Assembly (NCBI GenBank): GCA_017794945.1
Contig: CP051239.1
Span: 2,718,692 to 2,782,691, forward strand
Length of the DNA stretch: 64,000 bases
Origin: Alcanivorax sp.
GTDB lineage: Bacteria > Pseudomonadota > Gammaproteobacteria > Pseudomonadales > Alcanivoracaceae
Reading direction: 5' to 3'
Below are positions 27,594-35,409 of this stretch, in pieces. A program made the translations under genes and the position numbers. A model generated the notes under the pieces. The model worked only from the letters and a program-made list of their open reading frames with translations. It did not search any database and was not told the DNA's origin. The first letter of the stretch is position 1; each line of letters begins with the position of its first letter.

Positions 27594-27773
27594 CTACTTC
27601 TTGACCGGTGAGCCCGGGCCCAACAGCGCCCATATCACCAGGCCGATCACCGGCAATACCAATACCAGGATCACCCACAGAATCTTCTCGCCGGTGGAGG
27701 CGCCGGACTGAACGATCTTGATGATCGCCAGAATATCCAGCACCAGAATGATTAAGCCGAGTATCTTGCTCAT
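27594..27773 (-). CDS. Small PLDc_N-domain membrane protein
   Basis: The 59-residue product starts MSKILGLIILVLDILAIIKI, continues with STGEKILWVILVLVLPVIGL and ends with a short Gly/Pro/Lys tail. Two membrane helices match the PLDc_N domain found at the N-terminus of cardiolipin synthases, here stand-alone. GGGAGCGG before ATG 27773 decides the start over 27794. It is interesting that a full-length synthase with the same domain lies only 540 bases away on the other strand. Confidence 0.75.
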   Translation of the reverse strand: MSKILGLIILVLDILAIIKIVQSGASTGEKILWVILVLVLPVIGLVIWALLGPGSPVKK

Positions 27774-27871
27774 GTGCCCGCTCCCTAGGTTCATCGAATG
27801 GATACCCCGACGCTAACCACACTCGCCGCCCCGGTAAACCAAACGAAGGTAAAAGCCCGTAAACCCACGAA

Positions 27872-27900
27872 CTGGCATCAAGCGCTAAGATCACTACAAT
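27872..27900 (+). promoter_or_regulatory. Sigma-70 promoter of tRNA-Arg
   Basis: CTGGCA, a 17-base spacer and TACAAT, with the -10 ending 11 bases before the tRNA. Confidence 0.65.
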
Positions 27901-27911
27901 ACGGCCATCCC

Positions 27912-27988
27912 GCTCCGGTAGCTCAGTTGGATAGAGCAAGCGCCTCCTAAGCGCTAGGTCGCAGGTTCGACTCCTGCTCGGGGCGCCA
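27912..27988 (+). tRNA. tRNA-Arg (anticodon CCT)
   Basis: This 77-base tRNA has CCA encoded. The acceptor GCTCCGG pairs with TCGGGGC (two wobbles), the D stem is GCTC/GAGC, the anticodon stem AGCGC/GCGCT holds loop CTCCTAA (anticodon CCT), and the T stem is GCAGG/CCTGC. No integrase or foreign genes are seen downstream. Confidence 0.96.
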
Positions 27989-28092
27989 TCTTTCCTGGTT
28001 ATTCAGATAAACCCTCGCCGGATTCCCCTGTTTGACGTAACGTTTCCCTTTAACGTGCATCCATGGGCGTATTGGAAGTAGAGGAGCGCACC

Positions 28093-29052
28093 ATGAAGGA
28101 CACCCGAGGGCTTTTGCTCCGCAGTGGTACCGACTTCCCGGCGCTGCGCCGGCGCCACACCAGCATTCTGCAGGTCAATCTCGGCTATCTGTGCAATATG
28201 AGCTGCGTGCACTGCCACGTGAACGCGGGGCCCACGCGCACCGAAATGATGGAGCGCGAGACCATTGAGCAGATCATCCAGGTGCTGGACCGGGGCCGCG
28301 TGGAGGTGCTGGACCTGACCGGCGGCGCCCCGGAAATGAACCCGCATTTCCGCGATCTGGTGCGCGCCGCCCGGGCCCGCGGCGTCACCGTGATCGACCG
28401 TTGCAACCTGACCATCCTGCTGGAGGACGGCTATCAGGATCTGCCGGAATTCCTGGCGGAGCAGGGCGTGCAGATCGTGGCGTCGCTGCCCTGTTACCTG
28501 GAAGAGAACGTCAACGAGCAGCGCGGCAAGGGCGTCTACAGCAGCAGCATCGAGGCGATCCGGCGCCTGAACGCGGTCGGCTATGGCGACCCGGCACTGC
28601 CCCTGGACCTGGTCTACAACCCGGTGGGCGCCCATCTGCCGCCGCCGCAGGCGGCCCTGGAGGCGGACTACCACCGCGAGCTGGACCAGCGCTTCGGCGT
28701 GCGCTTCAACCGCCTGCTGACCATCACCAATATGCCCATCAGCCGTTTCGGGGCGGTGCTGCTGGCGCATAACCAGTTCAACGATTACATGCAGTTGTTG
28801 CGCGACAACTACAATCGCGACAATCTTGAAGCCGTGATGTGCCGGAATACCCTGAGCGTGGATTATCAGGGTTACCTGTACGATTGTGACTTCAACCAGA
28901 TGCTGGATATGCCCCAGGGGCACCATGATCGGCGCCCCCACGTCAGCGAGCTGCTCGACGCCGACAAGGAAGGCGAGCCGGTGTACGTGGCCGATCATTG
29001 CTTCGGGTGCACCGCGGGGTCCGGCAGTAGCTGTGGAGGCGCTTTGGGATGA
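28093..29052 (+). CDS. arsS: Arsenosugar biosynthesis radical SAM protein ArsS
   Basis: This is a 319-residue radical SAM enzyme. The cluster motif is CNMSCVHCHV, followed by LDLTGGAPEMNPHF, and the Cys-rich C-terminus HCFGCTAGSGSSCGGALG is diagnostic for the family (radical SAM/Cys-rich). Family members transfer a deoxyadenosyl group to methylated arsenic on the way to arsenosugars. Some relatives are selenoproteins, but here all these positions are Cys and there is no in-frame TGA before the end. GAGGAG seven bases before ATG 28093 decides the start. First gene of a coupled three-gene operon. Confidence 0.9.
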   Translation: MKDTRGLLLRSGTDFPALRRRHTSILQVNLGYLCNMSCVHCHVNAGPTRTEMMERETIEQIIQVLDRGRVEVLDLTGGAPEMNPHFRDLVRAARARGVTVIDRCNLTILLEDGYQDLPEFLAEQGVQIVASLPCYLEENVNEQRGKGVYSSSIEAIRRLNAVGYGDPALPLDLVYNPVGAHLPPPQAALEADYHRELDQRFGVRFNRLLTITNMPISRFGAVLLAHNQFNDYMQLLRDNYNRDNLEAVMCRNTLSVDYQGYLYDCDFNQMLDMPQGHHDRRPHVSELLDADKEGEPVYVADHCFGCTAGSGSSCGGALG

Positions 29053-29753
29053 ACCTGAGTGTGGTAATTCCGGTGCTCGACGAGGCGAAATGTCTGGGGC
29101 CGTTCCTGGAGATGCTTCGTGAACGCCTGGGCGAGGGCGATCAGATCATCGTGGTGGACGGCGGCAGCAGCGACAACAGCGCGCTGATCGCCCGTGAGCA
29201 CGCCGACCTGGTGCTGCACTGCGACCGTGGCCGGGCCCGGCAGATGAACCTGGGCGCCGAGCGCGCCGAAGGCGACTGGCTGTGGTTCCTGCACGCCGAC
29301 TGCGGCCGGGTGGTGCGCGGTCACATCCGCGCCCTGAGAGCGCTGCCCGAGGACGCCGTCTGGGGCCGCTTCGACGTGCGCCTGTCCGGCAATCACCGCC
29401 TGTTCCCGCTGATCGGCCATGCCATGAATATCCGCTCGCGCTGGACCGGCATCGCCACCGGCGACCAGGGCATCTTCGTGCGGCGCGACCAATTCCTGGA
29501 AATGGGCGGCTTCCCGATGCAGCCGCTGATGGAAGACGTGGCCCTGAGCCAGCGTCTGCGCCGCCTGGCGGCGCCCGCCTGCCTGCGTCCGCGGCTGGTG
29601 GCCGACAGCCGGCGCTGGGAGGAACACGGTGTGTGGCGCACCATGATGCTGATGTGGCAGCTGCGCTGGCGCTACTGGCGCGGCGAGGACCCGGCCCGGC
29701 TGCACCGCGACTACTACCGCCAACATTACCGTCAGCAGCACCATGGCGGCTGA
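29049..29753 (+). CDS. TIGR04283-type arsenosugar glycosyltransferase
   Basis: This 234-residue GT2-family enzyme opens with MNLSVVIPVLDEAKCLGPFL, has the nucleotide-sugar binding VVDGGSSDNSALIAREHADL and the metal-binding region WFLHADCGR. In arsenosugar clusters it is paired with ArsS and the next gene. The start overlaps the arsS stop (ATGA). Cytoplasmic. Confidence 0.88.
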   Translation: MNLSVVIPVLDEAKCLGPFLEMLRERLGEGDQIIVVDGGSSDNSALIAREHADLVLHCDRGRARQMNLGAERAEGDWLWFLHADCGRVVRGHIRALRALPEDAVWGRFDVRLSGNHRLFPLIGHAMNIRSRWTGIATGDQGIFVRRDQFLEMGGFPMQPLMEDVALSQRLRRLAAPACLRPRLVADSRRWEEHGVWRTMMLMWQLRWRYWRGEDPARLHRDYYRQHYRQQHHGG

Positions 29754-30375
29754 GCGCGCGCCCGCCATGGATACCCTGCTGCTGGTCTTCGCCCGGGCCC
29801 CGCGCCGGGGCAGGGTGAAGACCCGCCTGGTGCCCGAACTGGGCGAGGACACCGCCCTGGATGTACACCAGCGCCTGCTCGACCGCACCCTGCGGGAGGC
29901 CGCCGCCTTTCCCGGCCGCGCCAGGCTGATGCTCGACGATCATGACGACCGGCTCGCCGCCCACGCCCGGGAAATCGGCCTGGAGGTGGGGCTGCAGCAC
30001 GGCGGCGGACTCGGCGAGCGCATGAACGCGGCACTGCGGGACGGCCTGCAAGAAGCGGCCCGGGTGCTACTGGTGGGCAGCGACTGCCCGGTGCTGGACC
30101 AGACCTACCTGGCACTGGCCGTGGACGGGCTCGACAACGCCCGGGTGGTGCTGGGCGCCAGCGAGGACGGCGGCTACGTGTTGATCGGCGGCAGCGACGC
30201 CTCAGTCTGGCATGACGGACGCTTCGAAGGGGTGCGCCTGGGCACCGATTACGCCATGGCCGATACGCTGGTGGCGCTCAACGACGTGGCCCCGGTGACC
30301 GTATTGCCGCCCCTTTGGGACGTGGATATCCCCGAGGACGTGACCCGCGCCCGCAACCTGGGTGTGTTGCCCTGA
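29743..30375 (+). CDS. TIGR04282-type arsenosugar glycosyltransferase (DUF2064)
   Basis: This 210-residue nucleotidyl/glycosyltransferase-like protein carries LLLVFARAPRRGRVKTRLVP, VLLVGSDCPVLDQTYL and ASEDGGYVLIGGSDASVWHD, all typical of DUF2064. It overlaps the previous gene by 11 bases if ATG 29743 is used. ATG 29767 is an alternative directly before the conserved core. With its two upstream neighbours it makes a complete ArsS/TIGR04283/TIGR04282 set, but no arsM methyltransferase is in the window. Confidence 0.87.
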   Translation: MAAERAPAMDTLLLVFARAPRRGRVKTRLVPELGEDTALDVHQRLLDRTLREAAAFPGRARLMLDDHDDRLAAHAREIGLEVGLQHGGGLGERMNAALRDGLQEAARVLLVGSDCPVLDQTYLALAVDGLDNARVVLGASEDGGYVLIGGSDASVWHDGRFEGVRLGTDYAMADTLVALNDVAPVTVLPPLWDVDIPEDVTRARNLGVLP

Positions 30376-30498
30376 GTCCCATTCCCGGTACTTCCGGCTT
30401 CCTGAACCCCGCGCTTCCGGCTTAGTATATTGGCCTTCCAGGTGGTCCTTTAGGCTTATCATCGGAATCCGGGCCGCCTTCAATCAAGGGAGTGAGAC

Positions 30499-30837
30499 AT
30501 GGAACAGCCACCGGTGCTCGACAGCGCCGTTATCAATGAACTTCGAGAAATCATGGGGGGCGACTTCGACACCCTGGTCGCCTCCTACATCCGCGATGGC
30601 GGTCAGCGCCTGCAAGCCCTCCACGACGCCCTCGCCGCCGGCGACGCCGAAGCCGTCCGGCAGCAGGCGCACAGCTTCAAAGGCAGCAGCGGCAATCTCG
30701 GTGCGTTGCGGGTAACGGGCATCTGCCTGGAAATCGAGCAATACGCCCGCGAGCGGGACCTGGCCGCCGCCGGCACCCTGATGGAGGCCCTGGAAAATCA
30801 GTTCCAGAAGTCCTGCGACGCCCTCGGCGCCTGTTGA
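30499..30837 (+). CDS. Stand-alone Hpt phosphotransfer protein
   Basis: This 112-residue histidine phosphotransfer domain has phospho-acceptor His58 in QQAHSFKGSSGNLGAL. It would carry phosphate between a hybrid kinase and a response regulator. A four-helix bundle is expected and no other domain is present. A hybrid kinase with a C-terminal receiver is encoded at 53-55.7 kb, but a link to it is not shown. RBS GGGAGTGAG precedes the ATG. Confidence 0.88.
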   Translation: MEQPPVLDSAVINELREIMGGDFDTLVASYIRDGGQRLQALHDALAAGDAEAVRQQAHSFKGSSGNLGALRVTGICLEIEQYARERDLAAAGTLMEALENQFQKSCDALGAC

Positions 30838-30841
30838 GCGG

Positions 30842-30880
30842 GCAAAAAAAACCCCTCATCCAAAGGGGGTGGATGAGGGG
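30842..30880 (-). terminator. Strong hairpin with U-tract on the minus strand
   Basis: CCCCTCATCC (30852-30861) and GGATGAGGGG (30871-30880) form a perfect 10-bp stem with a 9-base loop. The A-run at 30844-30851 makes this a textbook terminator for minus-strand transcription and only a poor one for the plus-strand hpt gene. No minus-strand gene is seen immediately upstream of it. Confidence 0.7.
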
Positions 30881-31065
30881 GGGTTGTGAGCGCTATTGCT
30901 AGCGCCTTGGGGGGATACCATTTATCTAATCAAAAGGTTACATGTCCTACTTTGCCCATGCTGTAAAAAGCCGTGAGCGATTGTAAAACTTGGCGGCTTT
31001 GTGGCACCGCTGTGTGTCCCGGAGGCCTTAAGGCACCGGAACAGCCTGCTGAAATGCTCTGAGTT
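30881..31065. other. Non-coding stretch before the GacA box
   Basis: No ORF is supported here. It contains a hairpin GCGCTA-TTGC-TAGCGC (30890-30905) and a palindrome GGCCTTAAGGC around 31024-31034. Confidence 0.4.
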
Positions 31066-31083
31066 TGTAAGCAATATCTTACA
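31066..31083 (+). promoter_or_regulatory. GacA upstream activating sequence
   Basis: TGTAAG-CAATAT-CTTACA is a perfect match to the GacA box TGTAAG-N6-CTTACA known from rsmY and rsmZ promoters. A second half site TGTAAG follows at 31088-31093. The box lies about 170-190 bases before the likely transcription start of the RNA below, the spacing seen in Pseudomonas. Confidence 0.85.
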
Positions 31084-31254
31084 AGACTGTAAGCATTTCT
31101 ACCAATCTTCTGTCCTCGGATGCCGTCAATTTTTATCGGCGAATTCGCTAAGCTATTGATATACCTGGGGAAGAGCCGAAAGAGCTCATTTCTTGTCCGC
31201 AGTTTTTATATATCTTTAACCCTTGCCGGCCTCCGCGATTGCTATAGTGCCTCC

Positions 31255-31375
31255 CGTGCTCATGGAGAAGAGCACACGGAAAGCTAGGGACGGTGGACAC
31301 GGAAGTTCTAGGTGAGCGCAATCGGGTAAGGATCACTCGACGCAAAAAGGGCGGCAGGATGCCGCCCTTTCTTAT
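31255..31375 (+). ncRNA. RsmY/RsmZ-like CsrA-sequestering small RNA
   Basis: A -10 box TATAGT at 31243-31248 sets the start near 31255. About 120 bases follow with seven GGA motifs (31264, 31278, 31288, 31295, 31301, 31330, 31357). The first is in the loop of a perfect hairpin, GTGCTC-ATGGAGAA-GAGCAC (31256-31275). The last is in the AGGAT loop of the terminator stem. GGA-bearing loops are the known binding sites of CsrA/RsmA, and csrA itself is at 51072. Together with the perfect GacA box this points to a Gac/Rsm regulatory RNA that titrates CsrA. The exact ends are inferred. Sequence resemblance to a specific family member (RsmY versus RsmZ) was not tested. Confidence 0.82.
31346..31374. 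terminator. Bidirectional terminator of the small RNA and fdxA
   Basis: AAAGGGCGGC-AGGAT-GCCGCCCTTT is followed by CTTATTT on the plus strand and by TTTTTG on the minus strand. It ends the small RNA in one direction and fdxA, which stops at 31393, in the other. Confidence 0.88.
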
Positions 31376-31392
31376 TTCAGGCTACCCGCCGG

Positions 31393-31722
31393 TTACCACT
31401 CGCGGGCGAGCTTTTCCTTCTTGTTGGGGACACCGTCCCACTCATCCGCGTCGTCCGGGGAGTCCTTCATCTCGGTGATGTTGGGCCACTTCTCCGCCAG
31501 CTCCGCGTTGATTTCCAGGAAATCCTGCTGGTCGTCGGGCAACTCGTCTTCCGAGAAGATGGCGTTCACCGGGCATTCGGGCTCGCACAGGGCGCAGTCG
31601 ATGCATTCGTCCGGGTGAATCACCAGGAAGTTGGGGCCTTCATAGAAACAGTCCACCGGACATACTTCCACGCAGTCCGTGTGTTTGCAGTTGATGCAGT
31701 TTTCACCTACTACGAACGTCAT
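31393..31722 (-). CDS. fdxA: 7Fe ferredoxin FdxA
   Basis: This 109-residue ferredoxin has one [3Fe-4S] and one [4Fe-4S] cluster. The start is [20 protein letters not shown], followed by CPVDCFYEG and [16 protein letters not shown], the Azotobacter FdI type. The frame is open to 31764, but the conserved N-terminus and family length (about 107) fix ATG 31722. It lies downstream of mutS on the same strand, as in Pseudomonas. Confidence 0.95.
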   Translation of the reverse strand: MTFVVGENCINCKHTDCVEVCPVDCFYEGPNFLVIHPDECIDCALCEPECPVNAIFSEDELPDDQQDFLEINAELAEKWPNITEMKDSPDDADEWDGVPNKKEKLAREW

Positions 31723-31926
31723 AGCCTGTCCTCGCCAGGTGTATTCTCTTTCCAGGGCCAGCACTGAATTCTATCAGATCACCGGCCCGCTTGGGGTATA
31801 TCGCCAGGGGCGCCAGCCGCTCGGCGAGTGACCCTCCCTCGGGGCCGCGCTAGTCTACCCGACTGTGCCGGGCTGGCAAGCGCCGCGGGCACCGCGATTG
31901 ACCGAAGTGGTCAATGCCGGGGTTTA

Positions 31927-34482
31927 TCAGTGGTCGCTTAACTGTTTCAGGCGGTAGAGCGCCTCCAGGGCCTGGCGCGGCGTCAGATCATCCGGGTCCA
32001 GATCCCGCAGCGCTTTATCCACCTCGCTGATGGCACCGAACATGTCCGCCTGGGCGGGTGCTTCGGAGTGGGCCGCCGGCACCGGCCGCTCACCGCTTTC
32101 CAGTTCCGCCAGCTTGTCCGCCGCCTGGCGGATCACGCCGGCGGGCACCCCGGCAAGCTGCGCCACCTGCAGGCCGTAGCTGCGGCTCGCCGGCCCCTCC
32201 TGCACGCGGTGCAGGAAAACGATGCGGTTGTTGTGCTCGCTGGCGGTGAGATGGGCGTTGTAGACGCCGGGCAGATGCTCCGGCAGTTGCGTCAGCTCGA
32301 AGTAATGGGTGGCGAACAACGTGTAGGCGCGCAGATTGCGGGCCAGATGCTCCGCCGCCGCCCACGCCAGGCTGAGGCCGTCGAAGGTGCTAGTGCCGCG
32401 GCCGATCTCATCCATCAACACCAGGCTTTCCGGCGTGGCGTTATTGAGGATGTTGGCCGTTTCCGACATCTCCACCATAAAGGTGGAACGGCCGCCGGCC
32501 AAATCGTCGGACGAGCCGATGCGGGTAAAGATGCGGTCGATCTTGCCGATGCGGGCGCTGGCGGCGGGCACCGCGCTGCCGATGTGGGCGAGCAGGGCGA
32601 TCAGCGCCGTCTGGCGCATGTAGGTGGACTTACCGCCCATGTTCGGGCCGGTGATGATCACCATGCGGCGCTGATCGTCCAGCTGCAGGCTGTTGGGCAC
32701 GAAGGCGTCGTCCATCACCTGTTCCACCACCGGGTGGCGGCCGTCGACGATCTCGATGCCCGGCTCGTCCACCAGATTGGGGCGCACCCAGTTCAGGGTT
32801 TCCGCCCGCTCCGCCAGACACGCCAGCACGTCCAGCTCGGCCACCGCCGCGGCGCTGGCCTGCAGCGGGCCGAGATCGGCGGCCAGTTCCTCGATCAGCG
32901 CTTCGTAAAGCCGTTTCTCCAGGTTCAGCGCCTTGCTGGACGCGGACAGCGCCTTGTCCTCGAACTCCTTCAGCTCCGGTGTGATAAAGCGCTCGGCGTT
33001 CTTCAGCGTCTGGCGGCGCTGGTAATCCACCGGCGCCTGGTCCGCCTCGCGGCGGGACAGCTCAATATAGTAGCCGTGCACCCGGTTGTACTTGACCCGC
33101 AGCGTGGAAAAGCCGGTGCGCTCACGCTCACGGGTTTCAATGTCCACCAGCACCGCGCCGGCGTTCTCGCTGATCGAACGCAGCTCGTCCAGCTCTTCGC
33201 TGTAGCCCGGCGCGATCACACCGCCGTCGCGGATCAGCATGGGCGGGTTCTCGATCACCGCCCGTTCCAGCAGCGCCACTTTGTCCGGGAAGTCACTGAG
33301 CCGGTCGTGCAGCCCCTGGAACACCGCGTCGTCGGGCAGGGCGGCGTGCAGCTCCGGCAGCGCCGACAGGCTGATGTGCAGCCGCGTCAGGTCGCGGGGC
33401 CGGGCGGAGCGCAGCGCCACCCGGCCGAGAATCCGTTCCATATCACCGATCCGGTCCAGCACCTGGCGGGCGGACTCGAAGCGCCAGCCGTCGCGTAGGG
33501 CGGCGATGCGGTCCTGGCGCTCACCGAGCACCGAGCGGTCGCGCAGCGGCCGGTGCACCCAGCGCTTGAGCAACCGCGACCCCATCGCCGTCTCGGTGCT
33601 GTCCAGCACCCAGGCCAGGGACGGCTCCTCCTGGCCGGTGAGCGTTTCGGTGAGCTCCAGATTGCGGCGCGTGGCGGCGTCCATGGCGACGCCGTCGTCG
33701 AACGCTTCCAGGGTCAGCCCGGTGACATGGGGCAGGTCGCTGCGCTGGGTCTCCCGGGCGTACTGCAACAGCGCCCCGGCCGCCGCCACCGACGCCGGCG
33801 CCGGCTGCCCGAAGCCGGACAGATCCTGCACCTGGAACTGCTGGCAAAGCTGCCGGCGCGCGCCCTCCGCGTCGAAATCCCAGGGCGGCCGCTGCCGGCA
33901 CCCGGGCCGCTGGCTGAGCGGCCCCGGCAGGCCGTGGTCCTCGCTGATCAGCAGCTCCGCGGGCTGCCAGCGCTCCAGCAGCGCCTGCAGTTGCTCGTGG
34001 CCGTCCACCTGCGTCACCACGAAGCGCCCGGCGGCCACGTCCAGGCTGGCCGCACCGATGCGCGGCCCGTCCTCGTAGAGCGCGCACAGCAGCGTGTCGC
34101 GGCGCTCCTCCAGCAACGCCTCGTCGCTCACCGTCCCCGGCGTCACGATGCGCACCACCTTGCGCTCCACCGGCCCCTTTGCCAGCGCCGGATCGCCGAT
34201 CTGCTCGCAGATCACCACCGACTCGCCCAGCTTCACCAGCCGTGCCAGATACCCCTCGGCGGCGTGATAGGGAATCCCCGCCATGGGAATCGGCTTGCCG
34301 TTGCTCTGACCGCGCTGCGTCAGGGTGATATCCAGCAGCCGCGCCGCCTTCTGCGCGTCGCCGAAAAACAGCTCGTAGAAATCCCCCATCCGGTAGAACA
34401 CCAGCTGATCCGGGTGCTCGGCCTTAATGCCTAAATACTGCTGCATCATCGGGGTGTGGCCGGACAAGTCTTGCTTTGCCAT
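31927..34482 (-). CDS. mutS: DNA mismatch repair protein MutS
   Basis: The protein has 851 residues, the normal length. The N-terminal mismatch-reading motif is [12 protein letters not shown] (Phe-x-Glu). The ATPase Walker A is [20 protein letters not shown] with Lys618, and Walker B is [20 protein letters not shown]. MutS binds mispairs and recruits MutL. The C-terminal tetramer segment is present ([19 protein letters not shown]). Confidence 0.97.
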   Translation of the reverse strand: MAKQDLSGHTPMMQQYLGIKAEHPDQLVFYRMGDFYELFFGDAQKAARLLDITLTQRGQSNGKPIPMAGIPYHAAEGYLARLVKLGESVVICEQIGDPALAKGPVERKVVRIVTPGTVSDEALLEERRDTLLCALYEDGPRIGAASLDVAAGRFVVTQVDGHEQLQALLERWQPAELLISEDHGLPGPLSQRPGCRQRPPWDFDAEGARRQLCQQFQVQDLSGFGQPAPASVAAAGALLQYARETQRSDLPHVTGLTLEAFDDGVAMDAATRRNLELTETLTGQEEPSLAWVLDSTETAMGSRLLKRWVHRPLRDRSVLGERQDRIAALRDGWRFESARQVLDRIGDMERILGRVALRSARPRDLTRLHISLSALPELHAALPDDAVFQGLHDRLSDFPDKVALLERAVIENPPMLIRDGGVIAPGYSEELDELRSISENAGAVLVDIETRERERTGFSTLRVKYNRVHGYYIELSRREADQAPVDYQRRQTLKNAERFITPELKEFEDKALSASSKALNLEKRLYEALIEELAADLGPLQASAAAVAELDVLACLAERAETLNWVRPNLVDEPGIEIVDGRHPVVEQVMDDAFVPNSLQLDDQRRMVIITGPNMGGKSTYMRQTALIALLAHIGSAVPAASARIGKIDRIFTRIGSSDDLAGGRSTFMVEMSETANILNNATPESLVLMDEIGRGTSTFDGLSLAWAAAEHLARNLRAYTLFATHYFELTQLPEHLPGVYNAHLTASEHNNRIVFLHRVQEGPASRSYGLQVAQLAGVPAGVIRQAADKLAELESGERPVPAAHSEAPAQADMFGAISEVDKALRDLDPDDLTPRQALEALYRLKQLSDH

Positions 34483-34685
34483 ATGCGCGGTGTCGCCTGT
34501 TTCCGGGAAAGTGACGGCGCCCCGGCGGGTAACGGGACGTAAGCGGGGCAGAATAGCAAACCCTTGGGTCAGGCTCTATTGGTGGGGCGCTGCGTTGCCG
34601 GCATTGGACGTATTGAACATTGAAAGGGCAGGAAGGTCACTGGTGTTTCGTTTATTGCGATTTTCGTTAATTTCGATTAGTTTGT

Positions 34686-34704
34686 GGATATCGCCAGGAT
34701 ATCC
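34686..34704. promoter_or_regulatory. Inverted repeat upstream of the HTH antitoxin
   Basis: GGATATC-GCCAG-GATATCC is a perfect 7-base inverted repeat ending 17 bases before the antitoxin start codon, with TTTGTGGATAT-type promoter-like sequence around it. Its position fits an autoregulatory operator. Confidence 0.5.
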
Positions 34705-34721
34705 GTCATTGAGAGGTACTT

Positions 34722-35174
34722 ATGAACACCGCGTCGGACCAGAGCAAGCTTCCCGACCCTCAGGCTACGGATCTGGCTCGTGAGAGCTCCGCCGCTCTGG
34801 CAAAGCTGCTGAAAGATCATCCGGAGCAGGATCGCGCCAGGGTTCGTATGGATGACACGGATTTGGTGCTGCCTCGGCATGCCCTGGAGCTGTTGCGCAA
34901 TATTCTCACCGAAATGGCCCAGGGCAACTCGGTAACCATCATGCCCGTCCACGCGGAGGTAACCACCCAGGAAGCCGCCAACCTGCTGAATGTATCCCGG
35001 CCTCACCTGGTCAAACTGCTGGAGGAGGGTGCCATCCCCTTCAGCCGGGTCGGAACACATCGTCGCATCCGCTTTCAGGACGTGATGGAGTACCGGGCAG
35101 CCCGAACCGCCGAAAGCGAAGCCGCCCTGCAGGCGCTGGCGGATCAGGCCCAAGAGCACGATATGGGGTACTGA
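34722..35174 (+). CDS. HTH (excisionase-type) antitoxin-like protein, orphan
   Basis: The product has 150 residues. The C-terminal half has an excisionase/MerR-like helix-turn-helix: VTTQEAANLLNVSRPHLVKL then GAIPFSRVGTHRRIRFQDVM. In many proteobacteria such proteins are DNA-binding antitoxins placed directly before a PIN-domain toxin. Here the stop overlaps an ATG (TGATG at 35172-35176), but that frame reads ATG CGC TAG, so no toxin follows. I infer that the toxin was deleted or replaced by the yhfG-fic pair. Confidence 0.75.
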   Translation: MNTASDQSKLPDPQATDLARESSAALAKLLKDHPEQDRARVRMDDTDLVLPRHALELLRNILTEMAQGNSVTIMPVHAEVTTQEAANLLNVSRPHLVKLLEEGAIPFSRVGTHRRIRFQDVMEYRAARTAESEAALQALADQAQEHDMGY

Positions 35175-35196
35175 TGCGCTAGAGGCGATTGATTTA

Positions 35197-35205
35197 TGAT
35201 ATAAT
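35197..35205 (+). promoter_or_regulatory. Extended -10 promoter for yhfG-fic
   Basis: TGATATAAT is a perfect extended -10 element (TGn-TATAAT) 25 bases before the yhfG start. No good -35 is visible. It would allow the toxin-antitoxin pair to be transcribed independently of the upstream antitoxin-like gene. Confidence 0.65.
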
Positions 35206-35229
35206 GACGGGGCGACAGACGGGTGAGTT

Positions 35230-35409
35230 ATGGCTGATAAGACATTGACGCTAAAAGCCAAAAAGAGCTACCACGCAAGGGTCCGAAGCTCCAACTACCG
35301 GGCGAGTATGCGTCTGGAGGGCTTTCAGGTTAGTAAGGCCGCCCCCGTGGCGCCATCAACTTCTCGACAGGCCGTAATCAATAAATATCGTGCGAAGGTG
35401 AAGGCCTGA
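35230..35409 (+). CDS. yhfG: YhfG-family antitoxin of Fic (FicA type)
   Basis: This 59-residue basic protein begins MADKTLTLKAKKSYHARVRS, then carries SNYRASMRLEGFQVSK. It contains the Fic-inhibitory motif [S/T]-x3-E-[G/N] as Ser26-x3-Glu30-Gly31. In class I Fic systems this glutamate blocks productive ATP binding in the toxin. The start has GGGTGAG nearby. The stop TGA overlaps the proposed CTG start of fic by three bases. Confidence 0.82.
   Translation: MADKTLTLKAKKSYHARVRSSNYRASMRLEGFQVSKAAPVAPSTSRQAVINKYRAKVKA

Noticed and set aside
28093..29052. ArsS as a selenoprotein
   Set aside because: No in-frame TGA occurs before the terminal stop, and the Cys-rich C-terminus is fully encoded by Cys codons.
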